This document shows, piece after piece, positions 1 to 11,363 of a DNA stretch of 64,000 nt. Location: contig JAJEKV010000002.1 of NCBI GenBank assembly GCA_021234155.1, positions 17,608,041 to 17,672,040 on the forward strand. The letters are read 5' to 3'. The position numbers were made by a program, and so were the translations under genes. The notes beneath the pieces were generated by a model, which ran no database searches, had not been told where the DNA came from, and saw only the letters and a list, made by a program, of their open reading frames with translations. The DNA is from Isoetes taiwanensis (Eukaryota > Streptophyta > Lycopodiopsida > Isoetales > Isoetaceae). The stretch's first letter is position 1. Every line of letters begins with the position of its first letter.

Positions 1-1306
1 TGTAGTGTTGACATTGCATTGGCTAGATATTAAAGGTGAGTTTGGATGTTTTGTAACACATTCACAAAAATGTTTTGCATGTCTATGGTGTATGATTTTA
101 TGATTTGTGTAAAACGGGCTTATATATCTTCGCCAATACCCATGACACAAACTCAAGTTGATTGAATTCGAGCATGTTGTTTTTAGCATCGGGCTTTAAC
201 ATACCCAAGTTCTTATGCTTTGGATGCCATACAAAGAAAGCTCTGCCATAAACAGGTAATGACCATGGTTGATCCATCGATCATCAATTTAGTAAACCTC
301 ATCAGCATAATTCTGTTGTTTGCATAAACAATCGACTGCAATGCACAATGTTGTGCAGTATGCAATGGCTTAAAGCGGTGAATTTGATGCTACAGTGTTA
401 ATTGATTTCTAAATTACGGTGATCAATCACTATGCAGGGTTTCTAGGTAGAATGTTATAAATGTTTGTCTACAAATTGAGATGTTCCTATTAGGATGCAA
501 CCCCTTCTACAATACAAATGCCTGGTGCTTACCAATCCCATTTAAAATCCAAAAACTTCTGTATCTACAGCTATGAACTAAAAATCTGTATAAATAAGAC
601 AAAATGAAGTTATTTGCAGATTTAAAAGATGGAGGCCTCCCATGATGGGCAAAGCTTTTTTGGCAGCAAAATAATGCCTCAGTTTTAGAGTTTTCATACA
701 AAACCAATAATTCAAGAAGTAATATTGTATTGAAATTCATATGTTTAAAGGCGTAAGGTTCTTACAGATTTAATATCCCCATTAGAATTTCATGTATTGA
801 AATTCATATGTTTAAAGGCGTAAAACATATGCATCGGATCTTCAAACATTTATCTTTTGCTCCTTGTGTTGAATCCCTTAAAAACTGGATTATTCTGCAG
901 ACCAATCAAGGCTGGGAGCAACAATGCAGAGAATCCTTGCTTTGGCCGGATCTTGGCAAGCATGCGAAGGCATAAAACAGCTGCAAGTTTGGCTTGCTAG
1001 TTTAGAATCCATTCAACATAGCATTCAAGCAGAGCTGTGAGCAGAGGAAAGATATTAGAAAAACGATCTGCTCCAAATCGTAGCTCCACAAAATCGGCAT
1101 CACAGAGCATCTAGGACTTCACATGGCATCAGACTTGGTGCTATGACCACCTCCAGCGGCCAACAAACCCTAGAAACCAAGCTTCGAGCATCTGCATGCA
1201 GCTTTTGTTCTAGAGCCTGGCCGTGCGTTTTTCCTTCCTCTCGCGAACCCTAAAACTTTGTGACATGGCATCATCCTCACCATCTGTTTCGTCAAATCTG
1301 GACCGT
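1..1306. other. Intergenic AT-rich DNA, no gene recognised
   Basis: Frames on both strands are short and look random, with no recognisable motif or convincing splice structure. The only structure I see is the direct repeat listed at 726-823. A distal promoter or intron of a gene outside the window cannot be excluded. Confidence 0.6.
726..823. repeat. 31-bp direct repeat, two copies 67 bp apart
   Basis: The stretch TGTATTGAAATTCATATG plus the following 13 bases occurs at 726-756 and again, identically by eye, at 793-823. It is probably a local duplication and carries no coding potential. Confidence 0.8.
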
Positions 1307-1390
1307 CCAAATTAGGGCGTGGTCCATTACAAGACATTATAATATAATCCAAATTACGGCGTGGTCCATTACAAGACATTATAATATAAG
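1307..1390. repeat. 42-bp tandem duplication
   Basis: Two adjacent 42-bp units (1,307-1,348 and 1,349-1,390) beginning CCAAATTA differ by about one base. This is a simple local duplication. Confidence 0.85.
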
Positions 1391-1399
1391 ATAAGAAGA

Positions 1400-1755
1400 T
1401 TGCTATTCAAACATTGCAGCCATACAAGTACAAGAAGTATTACCTCTTAGACCTTTTACTCCTTAACATTTATGCTAACGTTGCAAAAAGAGTAATGGAT
1501 ATTCGAACAAGATGCTCAAAGCAATCATATTAAAGGCATATTTCTATCATAATACCTTGGACATTCTCACGATTCTTCTGCCCCGAATACTTATTGTGAA
1601 ATTTTAAATTCCTTATGTTTGTCCAATATTAATATTTCCTGTCCTATTATTTTTCTTTTCTGAAAGGCGCCTCAATCTTTTGGTGTGGGGAAATGCCACA
1701 TTTATTAGCTCGTTCGATATATTTTGATATATTTGTACCTTGTGTTTGTGTCTAT
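1400..1755. repeat. Trace copy of the duplicated mannanase 3'-flank segment (copy A)
   Basis: Positions 1,400-1,552 match 39,041-39,209, and positions 1,553-1,755 match 61,808-62,010, almost base for base. In copies B and C these two blocks lie about 2 kb apart, so here the intervening sequence has been lost or never arrived. The junction falls at about 1,553. No mannanase exon lies upstream of this copy. It is noncoding and is useful as an empty-site reference for the LINE insertion at 53,673. Confidence 0.8.
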
Positions 1756-3959
1756 TATTTAATATTGTGGTTCTTTATCCTACATTACTTGAATGAAATG
1801 ACCTTATTATAAGCCTCTGGTATAACTACTCTAAGATGCCACAAGAAAGACAGTCACTGCTATCCCAATTTTCATTGTTTTGCCAATATCCATATTTGCA
1901 TCTCTGGTCAACAAGATTTTAGTTATTAGAATTTGAAAGGCACCCAAGTAGATAGTCTAATCTTATGCCCACCTTCACTTGCATCTTCACTACGTGCAAA
2001 ACATTTGCAACATTTGCACACGTTTATTTAACCACATTTTTAGTTAACTACACATTACGTTTACACACTTGGACAATGCCCAAGTCCCATGAATAGATAA
2101 AATATTATAAGCTTTGAGCAATAATTAAACTCTACACACTCCGTTACGTTTAGCTTGATTCCACTTGAATTAGCAACCTGCCATTTAACTGCCATTATAG
2201 ACGTGGCAGTTAATAGACTTTTTTCCCAAAATATAGACTCCAATAACAAACTCTTGATTAAAGGACGGACAAGTTCTCCTTCAGAACACAAATAATTGGC
2301 ATTGTAGAGGTTTCTGCTGCACATATGATCTTTAGAAGCAATGGAAAATTATTAGTTCATATTGAATTTTAACTTCTTGTTAGATGTTCCCTGTCTTACT
2401 GTAGTTTCGGGACGCCTCCTGCATAAAAAGAAGGTTTAAGTTAAAGTTTCTTCGGCAATAGTCAACTCTAGGAATCTCAAACTATCTATGCGTTCCATTT
2501 CATCCCCCTTTTTTTTTGTCTCATCATTTCTAATTTTGGGATGCTTCATGTGTACAAAGAGGGTGCAAGTTAAAGTTTCTTCGGCAATAATCTTTGGGCT
2601 CTTAACAATCTCAAACTATCCATTTCACCTCATCATTCTGTTGAATTTATAGATTTCACATGCTTTGCACATTTCACATGACTACGACTAATACCTGGCT
2701 CAACTAACTAGGCTGGTCCGGTTTCACCTGAAGTTGGACATATCAACTAGAGTTATGATGCCAGGTTTGGCGAAAGTAGAAATCGAAATATGCTGAAGAT
2801 TGCTTGAGCTTAGTTATTTTGTTTGGAGTTATAAAATGTATTAGCTTTGCCACAAGCTTCACCATGCACTAGATATTCCACTACAAATCTTAGCTTCCGT
2901 CTACACATTCCATTATTTCTACCCATTTCATGCACGCGCACATGGCTATTGCCTAACCTTTGGCACTATACTACATCTATGGATGTGAGTACATTTATAA
3001 CTCTTTATCCCCCCACAAACTCTATAATGTCTACCTATTCCACACGTCCATAATCAATGCTCGCCATTGCTGGTCACACATTTCTAGTCAATGATGGAAT
3101 AAAATTTCAACGGGTTTCAATTATGAATCACTGTTCATCGGGTATTGCTAAAGCACTGTTTAAGTGTTGACCAAACAATGCATTCGATATCTCAAAGTAA
3201 TTCTTCAGCATGATAGCCCAAGCGCAATCTCAATCATCCGACTCCATCTTCAGCTTTTCCTCTTGCCCAATTAATCATGTAGCAGTTGAACTTATCCTGC
3301 CATATTTCACCGAGATGCAGAGTTCCTGACTATCAAACTTATTTTGCCTAATATCAACTATCAAACTGTAGTTTTCCTATTGCCCTTAGACTTCTAATTT
3401 TTGTTCAACATGCCATATAGGTAATACTTCTAGATGCCTCACATCTATGTTATGCTCACATCTCCAAGCAATATAGGGAAGATGATCGCATCTGCATGCA
3501 GGGAAAATAAAATCACTCAGATTCATTTAACGATTGGTCACACCATAATCTGCTTAACAATATTCCATTATTATAACATGATAAGTTTAACACCCACTTC
3601 ATTCTGTCGCGAATTGTCCTGTGCAAAGCAACAACCAGAAAAACATCTCACCCATCCGCCATGGCTAGGCTGCCCTCCCCTTGCCGCCTTGCCTTGGAAA
3701 CCTCACGCCATGGCCATCCGGCCCTATCTTGCCACCGAGAATAGAAACCTAGCTGCCATACAAAGAAACTAAAAAAACAAACAAACCACAGGACATTAAA
3801 AAAAAAACCAAACTACGTCATTTTTATACGGTTTTATAGCATATCATACTTGCCAAAACCATATATAATAGCCTACTTGCAAAAAATTCCTATTCCAAAT
3901 AATCCTTATTTTTCTTTTCTTATCGGTTTTTCTCTCAACTCTCAATTATGACCATTGAT
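1756..3959. other. Intergenic, no gene; one ~130-bp spaced duplication
   Basis: No coding signal was seen on either strand. Around 2,408-2,460 and 2,539-2,589 two related 50-bp blocks share AAAGTTTCTTCGGCAATA and are about 130 bp apart. The remainder is unique AT-rich sequence up to the GGAA tail of the LINE at 3,960. Confidence 0.6.
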
Positions 3960-4001
3960 GGAAGGAAGGAAGGAAGGAAGGAAGGAAGGAAGGAAGGAAG
4001 G
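3960..4001 (-). repeat. (GGAA)n, the 3' tail of LINE-A copy 1
   Basis: About ten GGAA/GAAG units abut the conserved 3' end of the LINE. On the element's own strand the tail is (TTCC)n. Two sister copies in this window end in (TTCTA)n instead, so tail composition varies within one family. Confidence 0.85.
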
Positions 4002-4086
4002 CTCTTTTATCGTCCGCGGAGGCCAATCGGCCTATGGGACCCAAATTACACGGGTGCAGCAAGCCCGTTGCTACCCGGATTAAAAA

Positions 4087-4106
4087 ACCCCCCTTAGGAG
4101 GGAAAA
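4087..4106 (-). other. LINE-A 3'-UTR hairpin, copy 1
   Basis: On the minus strand the segment between GGTTTTTCCC and GGGGTTTTTTAATCC can pair as CCCT/AGGG. It occupies the same place as hairpins at 59,537-59,556 and 61,283-61,301 in the sister copies. The flanking T-rich blocks are strongly conserved, which suggests a structure recognised by the element's own reverse transcriptase. Confidence 0.5.
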
Positions 4107-4319
4107 ACCGTCGCAGCAACAAGCCTGCTGGCAGCTATACAAATATACATATACACATGAATTCCCGGCACCTCAGGTAGGCGCCCGGGGGCAGAGGTGA
4201 GTCTGCAGATCCAAGACCTCCTGGAGGTAGGAGCCAAGGGATCGAACTGACGGCGTACTGAGTAGCTCGTGCAGGAGCAGACCAGGTTGCACCAAGAGAA
4301 TGTAGCGAAGTCCGATCGA

Positions 4320-5657
4320 CTATAGGTCGGATGACTCACGGAAGGCATGGCTTTCATCCTCAACAACCCCCGGGCCGGCAACACCGACAAAAGCCCACGG
4401 CGGCGGCTCTCCAACCCACCGACCCGTCTCAAGCCGAAGATGGTGGGCCCCTGTTCGAATGGACGCGATGATCTTGCGCTTCTTCATGGTCAACTGAGAA
4501 CGCAGGTAGAGTTGTGGACCTCGAACCAGGGTGGGGTTTATGTGTTGTTTGTAGTGTGCCATCTTTACCTGTTCCAAAGCATGGTGGTCCCAGAGCTTCC
4601 CCAGGAAACAAGAGTCCAAGTACCCCCTCAGCCTATCCCGGCCGACGTCTATGTGCACTTGGACGCACCTATGTGCGTCTACGTTCCAGCGCGCCAGCCA
4701 CTGGGCTCTCTTGTCCTTCCAACAAGCCCTGAGTCGTTGCGGGCTCATCGCCACAGCATAAGCCAAGTGCGGGAGCCGAGTGTCACCCATGCTGGCCACC
4801 TTCTGGAAATAAATAATGTGTCTATCGAGGGCCGCATGCTGCAGGGGCATGAATCCTGTCTCCTACAACAAGATCGATATGGGCGGGGCTTGACCCCAAG
4901 TGCCCGCGTCAAAAATGCCTTCTGGACCTGCTCTAAGTCGTTCCAAGTCGCCAAAGACACTACTGGACCCCACACCTCGACCCCATACAGAAGAACTGGC
5001 TCCACCAATGCCCGGAACAGATGTGATTTGGTGGCCCTGTGCATCTGACTACGCCTGTGACTATTGTTTTGCATTGCGTACAACGCCTTCCAACCTGCGG
5101 TCACCCGAAGGCGAATGGATGCATCCCAATACATTGAGGACGGAAATTCCACCCCCAGGTACTTGTAGCTGGGTGTGACCTCTACCATCTGCCCCTGATA
5201 AGTGAGCGCCGGAGGTGCTGGATGACGTGAGGAGGATATGAGGACCACCTTAGTCTTGGCCAGGTTGACACGCATGTCCGTCGCCTGGCAGAATGTGTCC
5301 AGGGCATCTAGGTGTGCCTGCATGCCCTCTGGTGTATGGGCCAAGAGGCCCACATCATCCGCATAGATGAGCTGCCCGATGACTTGGTGCAAGAGCTGTA
5401 TACCGTCCTCCCCATTGGCAGCAAGCCAGGCTTCCAACTGGTCAATATAAAGTCCAAAGAGTGTGGGTGAGAGAGGACAACCTTGCCTAACTCCAATGCT
5501 ACTGGCAAATGACTGTCCTTCCGGTTGCATGCGGCCTGTGCAGCTCTTGTACAGTCTGTACACTGCGTTCTGCAAATCCATAGGGAGCCCCAGATGGTGC
5601 AATCTCGCCCACAACTTTTCCCGGGGTACTGTGTCGAAAGCTTTTGCAAAGTCCACA
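4320..5657 (-). pseudogene. LINE-A ORF2 fragment: reverse transcriptase palm/thumb and C-terminus
   Basis: Minus-strand frames encode the RT region from FVDFAKAFDTVPR through VRQGCPLSPTLFGLYIDQLE to the catalytic box YADD (about residue 100 of the 305-residue frame ending at 4,745). The thumb follows, with YKYLGVEF and LFRALVEPVLLYGVEVWGP. A frameshift near 4,800 moves the coding into another frame (4,850-4,320), which contains the C-terminal conserved stretch ASIRTGAHHLRLETGRW. Such proteins copy their RNA onto nicked chromosomal DNA. Both the frameshift and the split at 5,657 make this copy non-functional. Confidence 0.85.
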
Positions 5658-5688
5658 CACACTCACCCCGGTTTTTGGTCCACTGTTG
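5655..5688 (+). repeat. Left TSD (ACA) plus left 31-bp terminal inverted repeat
   Basis: ACA at 5,655-5,657 belongs to the LINE target. The terminal repeat is 5,658-5,688 and ends ...GGTCCACTGTTG. It pairs with 34,019-34,049 with five mismatches (element positions 5, 7, 14, 15 and 26). Confidence 0.75.
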
Positions 5689-5699
5689 AAAACATCAGT

Positions 5700-6400
5700 T
5701 TTGGTAGGTACATGTCCTGTTTTCAAAGAATCCTACATGTGGATTTGTGGAGGTATGGTTTTGTTCGATAATGGTGTTCTTTTTTCAGTGGACTAAAACA
5801 TCCACTGTTGTTTTGTAGTTTCTTCTATTGTGACATGTCATTTTATAATACAATCCACTGTAGGAAAGAATACTTAAATTTCTACATGTCTAATAATTCT
5901 ATTGTCACATGTCTTTATAGATGTAGGAAAGAATATTTGATTCTCTACATGTCCTATACTTCCATTCACATGTCTTTATAGTAGTAGGACAGAGTACTTT
6001 ATTTGCTAAGGCATTGTAGGAAAGAATACATGAATTACGACATGTATAATACTTCTATTGTCACATGTCTTTATAGAAGTAGGAAAGAATACTTGATTCT
6101 CTACATGTCGTATGCTTCCATGTCACATGTCTTTATAGTAGTAGGACAGAGTACTTTATTTGCTAAGGCATTGTAGGAAAGAATACATGAATTACGACAC
6201 GTGTAATACTTCTATTGTCACATGTCTTTATAGAAGTAGGAAAGATTACTTGATTCTCTACATGTCCTATCCTTCCATATCACGGGTCTTTATAGTGGTA
6301 GGACAAAGTACTTGATTTGCTACATGTGCATGATTTGCTGCACGTGCACGATCACATGTCCTTATACTAGTATTCCATGTAAGACAAGTTACTTCAACTA
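5700..6400. repeat. Left subterminal repeats with fifteen ACATGT palindromes
   Basis: ACATGT occurs fifteen times between 5,710 and 6,359, mostly as TACATGTCC or CACATGTCTTTATAG. Part of the zone is a ~159-bp tandem repeat: the block beginning GTAGTAGGACAGAGTAC starts at about 5,979 and again at about 6,138, with a decayed third copy near 6,296. Dense short repeats just inside the TIR are the usual transposase-binding architecture of CACTA elements; that function is inferred here. Confidence 0.75.
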
Positions 6401-6419
6401 CTTCAATTACTTGACACCT

Positions 6420-6930
6420 ATTTTTGCATAACAAAACCATCAAGAATTTGATTTGTATTCCTTGAGGGAGTGCAGGACCGCTGCAACAAATCCCTAAGCA
6501 TTAATGTCATAGGACCACGCAAAATCCTAACAATATCCTAACATTTTGGATATTGTTAGAGAAAGACCATTAAACCACGCCTACATTTTTGCATAACAAA
6601 CCATTAAGAATTGTGAGATGTATTTTTTTATGGAGGATAGGACCATTGCAACAAATCCCCAAGCATTAAAATGGCAAGACCATGCAATATCCTAACATTA
6701 TTCCCCCATTTTGGATATCGTTAGTGGAACACCATTAAACTATTCCTACATCTTGGTATAATTTAGACCATTAAGAATTTGAGATGTAATTGTTTATGGG
6801 GAATAGGACCATTGCAACAAATCCCCAAGCATTATAAAATGGCAAGACTATGCAATATCCTAACATTATCCCCCCATTTTGGATATCATTAGTGGAACAC
6901 CATTAAACCATGCCTACATCTAGTTGGTAC
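6420..6930. repeat. ~170-bp tandem repeat, three copies
   Basis: Three diverged units share ATTTTGGATAT, ACACCATTAAAC and CCATTGCAACAAATCCCC-like blocks, with starts near 6,546, 6,712 and 6,885 and a partial copy before them. There is no coding potential. They lie between the subterminal zone and the 1.1-kb satellite. Confidence 0.8.
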
Positions 6931-7079
6931 TAAGGTTCGCTATAGACAATCCAATAGGTATCCACGTCATCCAATGGTTTTAATTGTATCTAATTTATCT
7001 TATCCAATGGTTCTTTCTAAGAATGCAATGGTTCTTTGAAAAACAAGATAACTTATTGCACTTAGACGATTTGCACTAA
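6931..7079. other. Spacer, nothing recognised
   Basis: Short AT-rich spacer between the 170-bp repeats and the first satellite unit. I see no feature in it. Confidence 0.5.
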
Positions 7080-7677
7080 GAACATATCAAACCGCAAAGT
7101 GTCCTGCAGTCGACCGTGTAGAAACCCAAGTGTTTTGTCGTTCGGGCAGTACAAAGGCTCCGGAATGGAGATTTGACTTCGCCATGTCATCCGAAACAGA
7201 GAAATTACCCTAGAGACCAAGTTACACGGTCATTTTTTGCAGCAAAAGAAGCACGAACCCTCTACATGGCAGTATTCTGCACCCTCCGCTAAGGCCAATT
7301 CACTACGAACGTGTTGGACATGAGCTACTTTGGCGCTTCCTGGAGCAGGGGTGGTCTTCTGCCCACGAAACTTGGTCTCCAGGGTAATGTCGATGTTTCG
7401 AGTCCGTTGGCAGAGTCAGATCACAGTTCCGGGGTGGGAGAGTTGCCCGTCCGTGGCCAAGGACCTTCCAGAGAGGACCTTTTGGGTCGAACTGCTTCTG
7501 GAAGGTTTTAGGGCTCCGTCTTCTGGCATCAACGCCCTCCCACTACCTCATGACATTATGCAAGCTCCTGGTCCAATCTGGCTAGGGTATGGGCTCCAAA
7601 ACGTAAACCCTGTGCCTTGCCAGGTTATTGTAGGGTTTACGTTATGGAGGTCGGGCTTTGGTCCGTTGCACTTGGGA
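7080..7677 (+). repeat. 1.1-kb satellite, left part of a unit cut by the Gypsy insertion
   Basis: It begins GAACATATCAAACCGCAAAG, exactly like the units starting at 21,564, 22,683 and later. It runs to CACTTGGGA, where the Gypsy LTR interrupts; the unit resumes at 21,015 with TGGGACATGGTCG. Open frames across it are not conserved between units, so I treat it as noncoding. Confidence 0.9.
7592..7652. repeat. Satellite palindrome, about 61 bp with ~20-bp arms
   Basis: The arm GGCTCCAAAACGTAAACCCT is answered by AGGGTTTACGTTATGGAGGTC after about 20 bases, so the sequence can fold into a hairpin or cruciform. Related palindromes occur at two positions in each full satellite unit. Confidence 0.85.
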
Positions 7678-9323
7678 TGTGACGCTCCCTGAACATATAC
7701 GACCCCCGGCCATATACATACGGGGATTTTCCCCTCCCATGGCGACCATATCGCCACGAGCAGGGCCCTCCGTCTATCCCGGGCCATCTATAGAGAGATG
7801 CCCGAGTGAAGGGCACGGAGGTGTCATTCGGCCCACGCCTTCAGTGGGACTCCTACGTTGCGGAAGCGTGAATACATGTTAGCACACAGCATAAATCATA
7901 TATAAATAACCACCACGAAGGGTGGCGCATCCATCCAAATACCGACGGCAAAGAATATGCATCTAAACTAAGAAAAACACCCCAAACCCCAGGTTCTACC
8001 CCGTTCGAGACTCGTGAGGATAGGCCCGGCGGCTCGGCCTCAAGAGATCAGTGACGAGAGATATAACTTTGGCGTTGGCTGGCATAGAACATCGGCTAGG
8101 GTTGTCCACTCCATCCGCCCCCTCCGTGCACACTTTGCGGATGGGTCGATTCACGCTATGGCCGCTATAGCCTTGGGGAGACGCAGCTCGAGGTATCACC
8201 CCACGAGCCTACTCGGGGTTCATGGCGCCCGGTCCGATGAGGCAGGTCGGGGGAAGCGTCCCCTTCCGGGATCACGGTGGTTCCATGGGTGAGCTAGAGA
8301 ATACGTGCGCATCGGCGACCCCGCATCCGTGCCGACTTACTCAACCCTAAATCTACTCAAAGTGCAAGATGCCCCATACGGGTCACACCACTATACCTGG
8401 GAGTGTCGGGACCCATACCCGGCCCCTCGTGACCGGCTATCAGGCCTAGCCCACTGTAGGAGTCTCAAGAGCCTTTTATGTTCGTGCAAGACCCCACCCC
8501 CACTTCACCACTGTGTCCCTTCTTTGGTGCTAAGCCAATCCATAGCATCTATGACCCGGTGGTCTCTTGTACACAGGCCGCATCAAATAGGATACTACAG
8601 GGCTCTATCTAGGAGCATACTACAATAAATGGCCTCAAAGGTCTCTACCCCCGTAATCCCCATCTGCGAGTGCTAACTACACGAGAGAACTACCAATCCA
8701 TCCTTTAAGCAAAACCATAATCAAAATATAAAGAGAACTTATGTTTACAACCAAGGGTTAGTTCCTACTACCAGAACACAGAGAGAGCAGAGAAGACAAC
8801 ACACAAGTGCCCAACTGGGGCGCTACCCTAGAATTCACAGCTATCCTAGCCACCCACCTGAGTTCTGGCTGGACCCGTTACCATTGGGTGCTTCCATCTC
8901 CTGGGTCTTGGGGTTCAGCTTCAGCTACACAGGTGAAAGTGCTTGGTATGGTGGCGCTCTGCTTGGTATGGTAGGCGCTCAGTTCCTGCTCCTTTTTGGA
9001 CGAATTTTGGGAGTCAATTGGGAATAGGGATCAGGTTGACAGCCTAATTTGGAAGTCCCCATGTTGGCCAATCGATTTGGGCCAGGTGGCGCCTTCCCAA
9101 AGCATTAATTAGCCTAAGTAATCCAATTAACCCTTAATTCCCTAATTATAGGTTATAATCTTTAATAATTAAATTAGCATAGCTAATTTAATCCCTTTTA
9201 AGACAACCCCCTAGGTTACAATACCCCATGGTGGCGTACCTTTAATGGGTGACGTGTCAGTATATTTATACGTATACCGTATAAATACGTTACGTATACC
9301 GTATAAATACGTGAAACGTCACA
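7678..9323 (-). repeat. Gypsy 3' LTR (1,646 bp)
   Basis: Matches 19,364-21,014 along its length, with scattered small indels and many differences at CG dinucleotides. On the minus strand it starts TGTGACGTTTCACG and ends CAGGGAGCGTCACA. Near its U3 start (9,264-9,312) a ~22-bp unit built on TATACGTATACCGTATAAA is tandemly duplicated; it may include promoter TATA signals but I cannot place a start site. Confidence 0.93.
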
Positions 9324-9340
9324 TTCTCCCCTCCTTAAAA
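9324..9340 (-). other. Gypsy polypurine tract
   Basis: On the minus strand the bases immediately upstream of the 3' LTR read TTTTAAGGAGGGGAGAA. A purine run in exactly this place primes plus-strand DNA synthesis in LTR retrotransposons. Confidence 0.85.
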
Positions 9341-9879
9341 ATAATGCTGTCCTCAGCATTGGGGTTAGTTGTTTGGAGACAGGTACTTAAAGAACTGAAT
9401 TAGAAAGCAATACATTGCCGTTAAAAATGTACATTAATACGTTGCTGAAATTATAGCATTTCGGATAGTAATACATTGAAGTTGAAAAAAACAAAGTGCA
9501 AGCACTAAAGTGCATTTTACAAACTTATTATCCGAGAAAGTTCGGGGACCGAAGTCCGATTTAACAACATCATAGACGACGAAAGTCACAGATGTAAACA
9601 AAGCGAATCCGAAAAGTTGGGTCATCAGCAACCCTCTATACATGGGCAGGTCACGAACTGCTCACTGGCCTGCACATGTCAATATATAAATATATATCAA
9701 TAATATAATTAGATTGTGGTTGAAGGGACCACCCCCTATAAATAAAGGAAAACTTATCTAGAAGGGAACCTATCATGACTATAGTTTGCAATTCATTGCG
9801 GCATAAGGAATGGTCAAATTTCCATTATAGCCGAGGACGAACATGATTGTCAACTACATGCCTTCGCAGCAATTTGTGG
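9341..9879 (-). other. Gypsy 3' untranslated interior
   Basis: AT-rich DNA between the end of pol and the polypurine tract. The short frames seen there are not recognisable, and I find no further gene. Confidence 0.5.
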
Positions 9880-10341
9880 TCATGTCAACATCAACAGTAG
9901 ACCACGTCCTAGAGAACAGAAGGTGATCTCATCATCGGTAGCTATTATTAAATACGATGCATCTACCCCTCTACTGCATGATTCGCGGCGAATCAAGCCT
10001 TCAAGCTTATCGTCGGGAGCGGGGTTGATCGCATCGTTGATGGTGCGGCCTTGAGACTCGCGCATGAAATCCGGATAGTGCTTCTCAAGGTCTATCTTCA
10101 TCACCCAAGTAGCATCTTCCACTGGTAAGTGCTTCCACTTAACCAAGTATTGCAACATTTGAGTCCTTCTGGTTTGTTTATAAGCTCGATCAAGAAGAGC
10201 TTCGGGCACTATCTCCAGTTGCTCCTCGGTCATTTCTAGGAGGGTTGGGGTATCCAAAACCTCCTCTGAATCAGGGGTGTGTTGTTTTAGAAGGCTCACG
10301 TGAAAGACCTTGTGGATCTTCAAGCGGGGTGGCAAATCCAA
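9880..10341 (-). pseudogene. Gypsy pol C-terminus: integrase tail plus chromodomain
   Basis: The frame opens with an integrase C-terminal signature, LPPRLKIHKVFHVSLLK. A chromodomain follows at about residues 45-95, with LQYLVKWKHLPVEDATWV and LEKHYPDF as its core strand and helix. The two tryptophans of the methyl-lysine cage (VKW and ATW) are present. Chromodomains at the integrase tail direct insertion to particular chromatin. The frame overlaps the preceding pol fragment by about 20 bases in another phase, so a frameshift separates them. Confidence 0.85.
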
Positions 10342-10754
10342 GCGATATGCCTGTTCTCCAACACGTTGATAATCTTGAGCGGCCCAGTATCGGGTGCCAA
10401 TTTCTTGCGATTACCAATCTTAAGCTTGGCCTGTTTTACTTTGATCTTAAGCCAAACTGATTCGCCCACCTGGAAGACTCGGGGGGTTCTGTGTTTATCC
10501 GCCACACTCTTCTGACGACTGCGTGCAGCTAATAAGTAACCACGAACTTCTTCAACCAAAGCTTGCATTTCGAGAAGGAGTTGTTGAGAAACCTCCACTT
10601 TAGAAACAGGGTTATGCCATGTGTCGGGAGTAAGGCATTGATAGCCGTAATTTATCATGAAGGGAGACATTCTGGAAGACTCATGTTTCATACTGTTATA
10701 GGCAAACTCTACTAGATAAATATAGTCAGCCCATTGTGATTGTTTACTCCACAC
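10320..10754 (-). pseudogene. Gypsy integrase C-terminal part
   Basis: Contains VEFAYNSMKHESSRMSPF and NYGYQC, the conserved end of the integrase core where target DNA is held. This is followed by a charged helix and the VGESVWLKIK element of the C-terminal SH3-like domain. It is separated by frameshifts from the core upstream and the chromodomain downstream. Confidence 0.85.
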
Positions 10755-11131
10755 ATAACCAGTAGCATATCCTCTATAATACGATTAGTGCGTTCTGTCG
10801 ACCATCCGTTTATGGATGATAGGCCGTACTCATAGCAAGCTTGGTCTGGATGGTGGCGAAGAAGTCTTTCCAGAATGCACTTACAAACTTGGGATCTCGG
10901 TCGGATACAATAACTCTTGGCATTCCGTGCAACCTGAAAATCTCCTTTGCAAATAGCGGTGGTGTCGAAGGCGGTGTCGGTAGTTCGACATGGCAAGAAA
11001 TGAGCCATTTTCGACAATTTGTCGACCACTACCATCAATGCATCATATCCCGCGAGAGTAATTGGAAGGCCCACAATGAAATCCATGGTGATCACTTCCC
11101 ACTTTGCGTTGGGCACATCCAAAGGTTGCAA
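10712..11131 (-). pseudogene. Gypsy integrase catalytic core, first part
   Basis: The stretch WEVITMDFIVGLP carries the first catalytic Asp, and [15 protein letters not shown] follows as expected of Gypsy integrases. After about residue 60 the frame departs from the family consensus, so the second Asp and the Glu are not in this frame. The enzyme would cut and join cDNA into the host chromosome, but this copy is broken. Confidence 0.85.
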
Positions 11132-11144
11132 CTCTCCCGAACTC

Positions 11145-11363
11145 TTAATTGCTCAGCCTTGGTTTGTTGACACACCCCATTAATCGCTTAATGTATCTAG
11201 CAATATCCTTCTTCATCGAAGGCCAAAAATAACTGGAGCGGATCTTAAAGTAAGTCTTCATAAAACCTGCATGTCCAGCTATAGGGCTGTTGTGTGTGTC
11301 ATGGAGAATCAGCCACGTACTCGAGGTTTGAGGTACACACAACTTATCCTTGTAATATAGCAA
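11145..11363 (-). pseudogene. Gypsy integrase N-terminal zinc-binding domain (defective)
   Basis: The segment HDTHNSPIAGHAGF supplies the His pair of the HHCC domain, followed by the usual YFWPSMKKDI. The closing CxxC is reduced to a single Cys (LMGCVN), so zinc binding is probably lost. It joins the end of the pol frame at 11,309 through a frameshift. Confidence 0.8.

Larger units (their letters stand above)
3960..5657 (-). mobile_element. LINE-A copy 1, 3' half of a split non-LTR retrotransposon
   Basis: This GC-rich block carries ORF2 reverse-transcriptase and C-terminal sequence, then a 3' UTR and tail, all on the minus strand. Its 5' edge stops abruptly at 5,657 in the middle of the conserved CCFVDFAKAFD region. 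The missing 5' side resumes at 34,050, where the sequence continues the same codons after a 3-bp overlap (ACA). Copies 1 and 2 are therefore best read as one 5'-truncated LINE of about 2.5 kb split by the 28.4-kb element between them. The full-length sister is at 53,673-59,702. Confidence 0.85.
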
